DNA of 64,000 nucleotides from Mansonella perstans (Eukaryota > Nematoda > Chromadorea > Rhabditida > Onchocercidae). The DNA lies in assembly GCA_037074765.1 (NCBI GenBank), contig JBAMDO010000145.1:82774-146773 (forward strand). The letters are read 5' to 3'. This document shows, in pieces, positions 38,265 through 51,000 of this stretch. The position numbers and the translations under genes were made by a program. The stretch's first letter is position 1. Every line of letters starts with the position of its first letter. Below the pieces are notes generated by a model, which was not told where the DNA came from, did not search any database, and saw nothing but the letters and a program-made list of their open reading frames with translations.

Positions 38265-41200
38265 GTTTTTTGTTTTCTTTTTTTTTTTAAATTTCATAAT
38301 TTTTTCTTTCTCATATTTCAGTAAAGTTAATCTAAAATACACTTAAAATATTCAGAATAATAATGCATTGATGATGATTGACTCGGGAACCGAATCAGAT
38401 GATGATGAATTAGAGCAACTTGATTCAAGTAAGTTTTTCAGTTAACTAACTGGTAAACATTGTGATGAAATGAATTGAGAAAATTTGATGATACAATTAA
38501 TAAATGTTTCAAAAGCCACTCAAATTGTTTTTGAAATTAATTTTGTTGTAAAAATGTTTGAATATTATGAGTAATTAATTACTTGAGATAAAATGTAAAG
38601 ATATTATTTTGCAATAGAAATAATATTAGCAAAGATGAAAATGATAAATCAGAATTGTTTATTTATAACGAAATTTAGCAATAATAAATAAAGACTTTGA
38701 TATTTATACATATATATTATATATTGTGCACAAAGTATACATCTCGTATTTTTGAAACGATATCTTGTTTAATTTAACACATTCAGAAACATTCATCAAC
38801 AACACTATGATAATGATACCGATCAGTTGCATAGTTGTGCAATTTAGCTTTCAAATCAACACCTATAATAATCGTTTTCAAATTTAAAAATTTCAAATTT
38901 AATATTTCTGCATATCGGAAATGTTAACCAGGAATGCCTCAAATATTGACATATTTTAAAATCATTATTTTCTTCATATGTATATATGTATATATAGATC
39001 TGATTGTTTGATTTATTGGTTAGAGAGAATAATGGATGAGATGGGGAATAAATGCTTGTTTAATTGATGCAAATTTCCTTACCATTTAATATAATCCTGG
39101 AAGAGTAGTTGCTTTTGCACTTAATCGTAAATCATTTACTAGAATGAGTTAGCGGCATGATGTTTAATATTGGAAACTAATAACGACATTTAAATTGCCG
39201 AACGGAGAAATAAATATTGGGAATTTTTATAGCTTTAGATTATTTAACTTCATTTTCCATATCGCTCTATAATGCAAAATAAGACAAGGCTTAATAAATG
39301 ATTAATATAGATGGATATAAGCATAAACATCAATGTGTATGTATGTGAATGTATATATCCATGTGTGTATGTATGTATGTGTATATATATATATAATAAA
39401 AATGTTGAAATGAAATGAAATTAACGCCTTTGACTTGTCGAAAAAAATTTACATAATACTGCAATTAATTATGGCAGCATCTGTTTAGAATTTTGATCGT
39501 AGTGTTTGCGATATTGCTAAAGGCATGATATTTGAAAAAAGAATAATGTTTATTCTGCTCATCTAGTTAGCTATCTTTTAATTTGCTGATAGCAATATTT
39601 TTCTCTCTTTCTCTTTACCTTTTTTTCTCCCTTCCTTTTTTTTTTATTTTTTTTTTTTTTTGTACAAATAATTTTTCAGATTTGAACAGAGCGCCTTCAA
39701 CGGATATAATGGGAAGCAGCCCACCAAATTTGACCAGCTCACCACCTCTAATTAGCGAATTCGAAACTGATAGGTTTGTTTGATTCCTGTTTTTTGAAGT
39801 GAAACTAATTTTGAAATATTTGTTTCTATCATTAAATTTTTAAAAAAGGCCGGGGAAAAAAGTTTAGCGATTGATCATTAATAAAGTCATAAATTCTTTC
39901 ATATTCATTTCTCTCTTTCAAACTCCATTGTACCTTTTGATGACGATAGTTCACAAGTTTTGCTGAAATGAATACCGAAACTTCTCTAGTTTATTTCACT
40001 GAGCTTGAATATATTTAGTATCAAATTCTAAATTCTTGACTGATTTATTTTACTTTAAATTTTCCATTCGAAAAAAAAAATTTGCTACCAATTTCTCAAC
40101 TGCTTTACGATCTTTCGATAGTTTTTATGATTAATATGTTGAAAATTTTTCTGAAATTGAATACTTCGCAAGATAGTTGGAAAGATCAAAGCGAATAGGA
40201 GCAGAAGGAAGAGGGCAAGATAAATGATGGAAGAAATTTTTAAAACAAATATCTAAATAAAAATAAAACTACCACAGTGCACTTTTACTGCCTCTATGTG
40301 GCGAATTTGAAACCTGTCCGTTTCGAGTGTCTCGGATACTTCCCGATAAAGACAGTACCCCAGATGGAACTGTTATTCATTTTAAATTCGCGTTCAATTT
40401 CTCCAAGAAATTATTGTCTATCATTGTCTCCGATATTGTCCATCGTGTATAAAAAAGCAAATCTACTTTTTTTTTCTCCCTCTCTCGTTTATTAATTTTC
40501 TGCCTAATCTAAACTTTATTCCCATATAAAGAAATAAATGGTCGCAAAAAAAAAAAAAAATCATTGCTATTAAAAAATTTTCTAGTCTCTTATGCATTTC
40601 ATTATTTGAAGTTTATATTCAGGTAATTCTGGATTTTTTGTTATTGTTGTTGTTTAATTTTGCTATTAATAATTTCCGTGAAAAAAATGATACATTGAAG
40701 AAAATTTTTATACTTTAAAAAATTCAATTTAAATGACATTAATAATTATAAAATGATTCTTTATTATTATTTAATGAGAAATAATAAGTAAAATTTAAGA
40801 AATGAATATGTGTGCAGCTAGCGAATAGAGTAGTTAACTGAAAGAAATGAAATCCTATAAGATCAAATGAATTGATTGAGTTTTCTTTGGCAAAACTAAT
40901 TCGAAGTGAGTATTAGTAAGAAGAGAAGCTGTTTATTGTTTAGTGATTTCAATCTTTAAATTAATTTAATTTACATGTGACATTTTTGTTCAGTACTTTT
41001 TTTTTTTTTTTTTTTTTTTATTGACATTGCTAACTTTTATGCAAGGTTTCTGTAGATCGAAACTTTTTGCATTTCTTTATTTTCTTTATTCACTTCTAAT
41101 TAATTTTATTAAAAGAAAGAGTGAGGAGAACACCACAGTAGCATTAATAATATTCGGTAGTGATATTTATAATAGTAATAGTAATAATGGCAATGATTTT

Positions 41201-44200
41201 ATAAATAGGTGTAGTAGTAGCTGAATAAATAATATTGATTATGATGGCAATAATAATAGTAATTATTATTATTATTATAGTAAATCTCTAATTATCAAAG
41301 CGTATTGCATTTTTATGAGGCTCATTGCACTTCTATAATAGTTGTTGTAGAAGTGAATAGAGAAGAGAATCGAAGTTAAATAGCATTAGGAGAAGTAGTG
41401 ATAATGCTCAAATAACATATTGACAATTTGCTCCCAGTATAAAGTGTACTTGACTGAATAATGCTGCTGATTAGTTTAAAGTATTCACATTTATATCAAT
41501 CTATCATTATTGTATTGATGAATGATTGATGGTTGGTTGTCAAGTTATTGTTAATATGGCAATTGATACATCGATGAAGAAAGACTTCGAATTTATTTTA
41601 TCATTCTCAGAGAAACATAGAGGAATAGAAGAAATAGCATTGGGAATGAACAAAATTTTAAACTTGTCATAGTATTATCGTATCATATTGTATTGTATCG
41701 TAGCTTAGGTTCGTCAACGAAAATTTGTAGGATTTCATCTACAGTTTTGATGTAGACTCATTTGGAACTAAGAAAATTAATATATGATAGGTAAGTATGC
41801 TTGCATATGACGGAGTAGTCAATAACTCGTATATTGATTTAAAATTGAAACTGTTAATGTATTCCAGGAAAAATGATTTTTATTGTTATTAACGGACAAT
41901 TTTATCAATATTAAATTTTTTTTTTTGAATGCAATTAATACTAAGTTGTAAATGTTATTATGAGTTCTACCAATGAAACGAAATGATCATTTGATGATTC
42001 TCAGATTATATGATAATATAATATCACTTAAAATAGAATAGGCTCACATAGATCTAATAGCAAATAAAAGTTTTGATAAGATTACTTTTAGAAATTGACC
42101 TCCTTTTAACTCTCTTCTCATGTTCCTTATCATGTACTATTAAATAGACCTGAAACGGTAAATATTTGCAAATATATTTAATTATCTGAAAAAGAAGGAT
42201 GATAATCTTGATGATTGGAAAGAGCGTTGAGGAAGAAAAATCGTAAAAAGAGTGTTTGATAGGCAGAAGGCAGACATTGGGAAGAGAACATAAATAATGA
42301 CTAGGGACGAGAAAGAAGGAGTAGATGACGTAGTATGTGGTATATATATTAAATGACGATAGTTAGAAGGTTATAGCAAGAGGGGCAGTGAACATTGGAA
42401 GGTTATGCGTTATTAATTTATTTACACATTTTAATAGCCAAATAGTCTCGTTTGACGTAGTTATATGATTGTGATTTATAGATAGTATATGAGACTAATG
42501 GAACTTTTGGCAATAAATTTGGAAATGAATTGAATTGAAATTTTGTCTGGAAATTTAAATTGTTAATAAAAAACATTGTGATTTTATCATTTAAGAAATT
42601 ATCAAATGATTCCTTTAGAAGAGAAAAGAAAATTCAAGTAATTAACAGTGGCAGATATTCAGTTGTTCATTGCATTACTACTTGAAAGCAACCCATATAA
42701 TACATATGGTCATAAAGTAGTCAAATATTTGATATTGTTGTTCAATACTTCTTCTTTTGTATGCAATGCATATATGCAAGCATACTTCATTATAGATAGA
42801 TAAGTAAAAAAGAAATATCAGTGTTAAAGGGAGATTTTGGAATTGAATTTTCTAAAACTATAAAAAATAATATTAACATATTGTTAACAATAGTTCATTT
42901 ATTAAATTTAAAAATTGATTATTTTGTGCTCTCAAATCTTCTTTTTTTCCCTGAAAAAGTATTTTGAATTAATATTTGAGATTCTGTGAATTTTATAAAT
43001 TAACTCTAAATTTCAACCAATACATATTCATCTTGGAAAATTATTTTCAATTCATCTGATTATTAGACTGTAACAGTGAAGAAGTGATAGCAATCATAGT
43101 GCAAAGATTAAATAACAATTCAGAATAGTATTATCAATATTAATGGAAAGAATTTTATAACTGGTAAATGTCCAATTTGGCGTTGTTTTTGATGAAGATT
43201 TTGAAAAATTAAGTTCCTTATTTTTTTTTTTTGAAAATTAACACAAAGAAAAAACTAATGGCAAGAGTGGAAAAAAGCATGAAATAAGCAAAAAAACCGT
43301 TTCACCAACATTCCATGGGAATTTTCTAATGGCATTTTTGAATCATTCTGCAAATGATAGAATCTTGATCATTGATGTATTCTTTCTTTCTCACTTACTA
43401 TTATTGTTATTTAGTACTACAATTTCTGCTACAGCTATATATTATTATAAATTCCTATCAATTACTATTCTATTATTTATTTCATCAAAAGCAATTCAAT
43501 TTCGAGCTTTAACATAAGCAATGCAGAACTTATCATCAAAAGATAATAAAATCTTATCATGTATTATACTACTAGTCATTGCTATGAAGTTTTCAAAAAT
43601 TTCTAATATCATTCCCTACATTAGTGCAAAGATATGGTGCTGAATAAATGTTTTATATGATAAACAACTATTAAATTATGCTCTTTTGCTGTTCCTGAGC
43701 ATCACCATAATGCAATCGTTTTTTCAAGGAATTAAGGAGAAAAAATAATTTGAACTTACATACTGATATTCTTTATTATGAAATTATATATGATATTATA
43801 AATGATATATTATTATATATATTATGATATTATACTGTTACTCTGATATTGATATTCTACTCTGACATTCTTGTTTTAATTAATTCTGTCATTGCTTTGT
43901 GACATTGTTAATTGTTAACCAGTATCCGATTTTGATAGCTATTTTAGATTTTGAATAAATTGTATTCTATATAAATATGTGGTAAAATGAAGTAGTTCAA
44001 TTAATTGCTCATCAAACTTTTGCAGCATTTCTATTTCATTTGCTAATGTTAACATTCAATCTTATGCACGTAAATTATTCCATAGCATAGCTTTTTTTTT
44101 CTTTTTGAATTATAATAAATGATAAAAATTTTTGGAATTTCAATTTTGAATTAGTAAATTCTGGAAGTAAGAAACGGAGTTTTTTTTTTTTTTTTTTTTT

Positions 44201-45038
44201 TTTTAGTATCTAAATTTTATCATTTATTATACTATCTTTAATTATTTTTTTTTTTTCCTGGATAAACTATAAATAAATTAAGCAGGTTTATTTGTGACAA
44301 ACATTGTCATGTGATTCGCATAAAAATTGAAGGATGGTGAGAAACGTAGTTGGAAAGATATGTTTAGTTGTTAGTTGATGAAGCTAATACATTTTCCGAT
44401 AATGCCAAATAAAGTTGTTGTTGATAAAATGATTGGATAGATGGATGGATGGAAAGGATGAATGGATTGGTTAAGAAGAGAGAAAGAATCGATCGGATAT
44501 ATGATAATATTAGGTGGTACACATTGAAATGATTCCCTATACACTGATCAATTTTCATCTATTCGTATAACATTTGACGTTTTATATATTCACTCACAAA
44601 TACTAATCTTTTTCTTATCACTTTATAAATGAACTAATATTTTAAAAAGTTAAATTAAATGAATTTTTATTATATGCTCTGATATAGTTTCAAAAAGTAA
44701 CATTAACAATTTTTCATTGACAACTTAAAATTTATTAGTCGATTGATAAGTTAGTAAATGATGAGCTACTTGGCTTGCAATAATTAATTAAATAATGGTC
44801 TGTAAGAAAAGCTCAAGTATCTTCCATCGTGAAAATTTTCATTAGGCTGTGCAATTAATTTTCTGTTATATGCTGCTCAACAGATAGCTTCAATCGTTTA
44901 ATTATCATTGCATTCATATCTTTTATAATAAAATTATTACTTATTTCGCTCAGTTATATTAAAAAATAAATCTAATTTATAAATTAAAATTTTTAGTGTA
45001 GAAAATGTAATATAAAATGTAATATTTTTTCCTTTATT

Positions 45039-45073
<35 letters not shown>

Positions 45074-48000
45074 CGTTATTTACATTTGGGATAGTAATTT
45101 AACATATTATATTTGGTTTAATATACTCTTTTAAATTACCTCATTATTATTGTTGTGATTAGAAAAGGAAGAAATGCTTTTGACAGGTATTAACTGATGA
45201 AAAAAAAAGGATAGGAAAATGGACATTTTTTGTGTTGTTGATGGAGAGACAAATTTTTCGCTTCAGTAATTTTCGAAAAATCATCCGTATTGTGTATGTG
45301 TGTACGTATATGTGTTTGTTTGTGTGTATGTTGTATGTGTGCATATATATGGATGTGTGCTTCTTACTGAAATTCCGGTTAACTTTTTAAAAGGAAAAAA
45401 AGGAAGGCTTTGTTCTCTTTGCTTTTACATTTCCCACCAATTTTTTCATTTTTTTTTTTGGCCTATTTTTTGCATTGCATCTTAATATATAGAAATAGGA
45501 AGGAAAAGGAAGTGTAGTAATGAAGGCACGGAAACATTGGGTCCTTTTTAGTAATGTTGTTTAAATGCAGAGGCTGTCATCACTTTGTTAAATGGTTTGA
45601 GCCTTCACGGAATACCTAATGAAAATGATTTTTCCTCGGCAAAGCACATTTAGTTATGGCGTGAGAGAAATTGTTGATAGACTCAAGATTGGAAATGGAA
45701 TTGATAGGTTAGATTGTAAGTTCAGATGAGTTGATGAATAATTAGATATATGGATGATTGAGTTTACTATTGTCCATTATTTATCCAGCAAGAAGTCAAT
45801 TTAAATAAGCTTTGAAATTAGATTCTATCCTTTATTTTTCACCCTAATCCTTGTTGTTAAACTTTTTTGTTATTTTTACTGTGAGATTCAATTTTATTGA
45901 ACTTAGGCATTCAATTTTGTATTTATACTTTGTTTACTTCTTCTTCTTGTCTTCAGAATTCGCATATTTTCTTAGCGCTATCTTTGTAGTAAATGAGGAA
46001 TAACATGCAATGATTGATTACATTGCGATCTTATTGGATGAGAAAAATATTTTCACTTAAACAGTACTATTAATTTTTATGCATTTCAAAAATTTTAAAA
46101 TAGCTGAAAGATGTTAAAGCGATGATATCTTCAGGGACGGAAAATTATTTGTTGAATAGTAAGAAAACGAAATAACCACAAATGCAAAGGAAAAAAAAGT
46201 TAATCAATCATTATCTTTCATTTCCACATAACCTCAAATCCTTTTTTCATTGGTTGAATGCCAATCTTTCGCTGCAAAAGCGAAATATAAGAAATTTGAC
46301 AGACATTTGGTCGAAACCGATCTTCTTTTATTTCATTCCCTTCTCATTTGATATATTACTGAGCAATTTTACTTTCAATATCAATTGGATATGCTCAGTA
46401 CTTAGTGAAATGAAAATTATTTGTAGATAAGCTTTCTTAGACATCTTCTTAGTAGCTTATATGAAATATAGCTTCCATTGTGAAATATTTAACATTATGG
46501 CAAAAAGCTTTTTCCTATTACAATAACTATGAAGTGTTGGGATGGAATGGTTTATGATTCATTGGACAAAATTAAGTTTCATTCTGCTATTGATTGATTA
46601 ATCGATTTCAGTTATTAGATAAAAAGTTTTAATAAAGTTTTATATTTTTATATCAGCAAGCAATGAATCGGATATAGAATAGGAATAATGTTTTAGTCTG
46701 ATGTATGGAATTTAACCTACGCATATATAATTTTCCATTTGCTAGGAAATTAATAAACTAATAAAAATACACATTTGTCATTTCACAAAAAGCTATAATT
46801 TTATTCTTAATTACGTTTCATTTGATATACGGAATTTAATCCTGCTATCATGTTGTTCAGAAAAAAAGATATTTATGGCTTCATTTGTAATACATGGTAA
46901 TTCACCAGTTTTCAATGAGCATTTTCCTGTTTAAAATAAACTGTATGACAATTGCTTTTTTTTTTTGAATCTGAAATATATTTTTTTGAAATTTGTCGTT
47001 TTTTTTTTTTTTGTTCATCAATTTTAATATAATGATGCTTTTTTTTGCCGTCGAAAAACCAACTGTCTTTGTTGTATTCATGACATTTTATCAATAATAA
47101 TAATAAAATCTCAACATTAAATTAAGGTCTCCAAAAATCGTCACTTTTCTGGATGATATTTTTTCAGTTCAGTAAAATATTTGATGATTATTTGCAGAAA
47201 ATAGAACAAATATGATATATCCATTTTTCAACAAAAAAAAAAAGGGAAACTTTACTTTTTAAATGAATTTCCTCAATTTTTCAGTCTTCAACTTGTCAAT
47301 TCTTCCTCTGCTCCTGTCTCAAACTCCCTTATATATTTCTTTTCAAACAGCAGACAGAGGACTGTCTTCTTCTTGCAAAAAGCATTTAGGCCTGACTAAT
47401 AATTTTTTATTAGTAAAGGGATATTTTATGGATGCATTATTGAGAAGAATTTTTTCTCTTACTTTTTGCCGTCGTTATTTTTAACTTTTAAATTGAAAGA
47501 ATTTCAACAAACTGCACCTCTCTCTGTTTATCATTTTATGACATTATTTTACTGATGCATTTGCTCTATTTATTTATTAATTTTCAATTTTGATCTAACT
47601 TTCATAACTTAATTGTTTTTCCATTTTCATGTATTCTTATCTTAAATTCTAAATGACATTTTTTAAATTCAAAAAAAAAGATTGACGGCAATAAAATTTA
47701 GCAGCAGAGACAAGGGATGAAAAGAACGAAATTTTTAAAATTGTGAGAAAGACATGGAATAAATTTATGGAATTGAGATTGGACTGAATCCCTAGTTGTT
47801 CATTTGCATTCTTTGCAATTCATTTGCATTACATTTTATAAAGATGTTTTAAAGTCTAATTTTCAAATTTTCTTACAGCTGGGACAGTACGGGCTGTGAA
47901 TCTGGTATTGTGTTGCACGACAGAAGTAGTGAAATCAGTGAATCATCACAGGATAATATTTTGGACGAATTTATAAGGAGTACCAATTGGTATGTTTATC

Positions 48001-51000
48001 ATCATTTCGATACTTATTTAAGATTTTTTCTCTGGAAATTTAAAATATTGTTTGATTATTCATCGAAGTTATGATGATTTTTCAGCTATTTAAAAAGAAA
48101 AAAAAAACGAGGGAAAATCTAATTATTTGCAACTATTAACAAGTAATTAATTTTATATATAATAAGTAGTGAACATTGGACGTAAACATATTGAAAAAAT
48201 TCAGCTAGTTAAATCTTATTTACGATTATTTATAGAGTGACAAAATTTGCTTCAGATTTTCAGCTGCCGAAGGAATAGTACAGCAAAGCTTTTTCTGTCA
48301 CAGGGCAGAAGTTTTCAGATTTTTATAATTAATATCTAAATTTTTAAAAATGAAATTTAAGTGTTTACAGCGCTTTTTAAAATACTTATTGCGATTGGTA
48401 CATATTTCTCTTAGTTTATTTTATTTCTGTTGAAATAGAAAACTTTTATACTATGAAAAATACGTTTATCGGATGACTATGATTAATAGTTATCGCAAAT
48501 TTCCTCAGTGAAATGGAATGTAGATAAACATTGTTCTGTCGTAATAGGTCAAATTCTGAGAAAGTTTTATTCATTTGTAATTTGATGAAGGAATATACAC
48601 AGCTTCTAAGCAAGAAGTTTTAATTGAAATTTCAAAGCTTTCAGATGCATTTTTGCATGGGCAGTGTGCTAGTTTGGTGGTTGTATTAATTAGCTATTAA
48701 GAGGAAATTGATGAAATAGATTAATTATAGAATTTTACGTGGGAAAAAGGAAATTTTTTTCTCATTTTCAAAAAGCAGCAATTTAATGAATTCCATCGGT
48801 TTTCACACACATTTTCATTTTCAAGTTAAACTCATTTCGATATTTGTCAAGCCAATAATTATTATTCTTACATGAGCAAAGGAAAGAAAAAAATGATAGC
48901 AAATTCTGAATTACAGAAAAGAAATTAATAATCGGACATTTTTCCATAATTCCTCCGGTCCAAATGATCTGATCCTATTCCTTGTGTATGGCAATTTTAA
49001 TTTCTCGATAATTTTTAATTTTAATTGTGAATAAACACTTTTTGGCGATTTGTCATTCTTAGCAACGATAGTATCCAGGCAAAAAAAAACGTCAAAGAGC
49101 AAAACTTGTAAATGAATTATGTGAATTGGAATTTGATTATTTGTTAAGTTTTTCCGCCATTTTTGATCCAGTTTTATGATATAATAAGAGAAAAAATTAG
49201 TTCTGGAGCTGTACATTCACCACTAATACATCGATATCATCTGGGTCACAACATTTCTTACTGCTGCTATTATTATAATTATTATTATTATTTAATGATG
49301 CCCATTTGCAACGTATTAGTTGAATGTGCATATATGTCACATATGTCGTACATATTGATTGAAAAAATCATTGCTATTCCATTTTAAGTTTACAATTAGA
49401 TTTCATATTATGTTGAAATTTTGGAAATAAATTGTAATGAAAATTTATTAGTGGACATAAACATGCAATCGCTATAGAATTAACTGAATTTGCGCAAACA
49501 CTTGGGTGACACTTGTATGAATAAGCAGTTATGTATTTGCATACATTAGGTTAGGCAAAAAAAAATGTGTAAACTTTTATTATCGATTTTTTTAAATTGA
49601 AATTCATGCTAGAATTTAAAAAGCTTTTATGCGAATGAAACAACAAAAGTAATATAAACGTAATAATAGCTAAAATTCTTTAAATTAAATTTTAAATTGA
49701 TTTTTATCAGGATATGTAGCTCGTTGAATGAAAATTTCAAATTGTTTATTTTTAGTGTCACAACAACAACAATGTCTTTGATAAATGCGGGTAAAATTAA
49801 TGAAGGTATTGTAAGTACGAATAGATGCAACAATGCTAACTCAGGGAAAACTGAAACGGGCGCATTTCGTCCAGTTACTAGAAGATGTTGCATGCAGAAT
49901 GAATCGAATAAGGTGGGTTAGCTGATTTGATATTTATCAGTTATTATCTATCTTGCTTTTTTTGTCATTTTTGTTGAAATAGACGTGAAATACGTGAAGC
50001 CTGCCGATTGTATTCTGGAATGATGTCTTTTAATTTTAATTTTAATATAGTCTCTTTCAAGGTTCTTTTTATTTCCACACATATATAAATGTATAAACGG
50101 ACGATTTTTAAATGTTTAATGGAAAATTACTATGGAAATCTTAGGTAACATATTGTCGTAATTTTAAGAGAAAGTTCAAATTGATGACATCGAATGATTT
50201 CCTTTCTCAAAATTCATTTTCGAGAGTTTTATGCCTTTCAATACAATCCATATGCATTATGTGATGTTCAAGAAATCAAAATCAAATTCTCCTTCAAGAT
50301 ATATATTGCTATTTGACGGTCTGTCGTTACTCATCTTGTACTACGATTCTATCACCGTCCTTTCTCTTGTTACTGTCTAGTCCTTCCAAATTATGCATAA
50401 CATATGGTGATAGTATGGTATGGGTGGTAATGGGTACTGGATGGTTACAATTTGTGATAATTGATCATTTTAGAAAATGTATATCCTGTTATTTCCTACT
50501 CATTATCTGCTTTAAAATTACTGTTCGAAATTTCATCCATTTCTCTCTCTCTCTCTGTGATCATGGTATGAAATAACAGCCAACTGAATGGTATGAGGAA
50601 TAATTTGGGAAAAAAAAAAAAAAAAAAGAGCTTTGAAATGATTGAAAAGTTAAAAGACATTTTTAATTTAAAATTGCTGCAGAAAATGTTATAAACTTCT
50701 TTTAAAAAATTTGAATTTTAATATCTTCTATAATCGTGTTTGCTAGCTTTCAGGTTTTCTTTTTTTTTAAATTATAAAAAGCCATTTGGAATGATAATTT
50801 TTACCATACGATTGTAACCTAATTAATATTATAAAAAATACTGAATATATCGAATGTCTGCTTTTGTCATGTCATTGTATTACTATGTAGAATCATATCC
50901 TGAACTCGTTAATTCTTTATCATTCAACTTTATCCGGATTATAATGTTTTTTTCCTGAGAATATGCAGCTCCATGGTATGATGCTAAGCAATATCTTCGA

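Larger units (their letters stand above)
39774..47878 (+). other. Intron 3, 8.1 kb
   Basis: The largest intron. It holds the coding-like island 40278-40452, T runs of 23, 25 and 31 bases, small AAT and CA/TG repeats, and chance-level open frames (for example 46182-46430). It ends TTTTCTTACAG. Confidence 0.75.

Noticed and set aside
46182..46430. 82-codon frame in intron 3
   Set aside because: Length is within chance for this composition, there is no splice context, and it does not fit the phase of neighbouring exons in a way that extends the protein.
50313..50576. 87-codon frame in intron 5
   Set aside because: Low-complexity hydrophobic translation with a CT-repeat end; no acceptor or donor placement.
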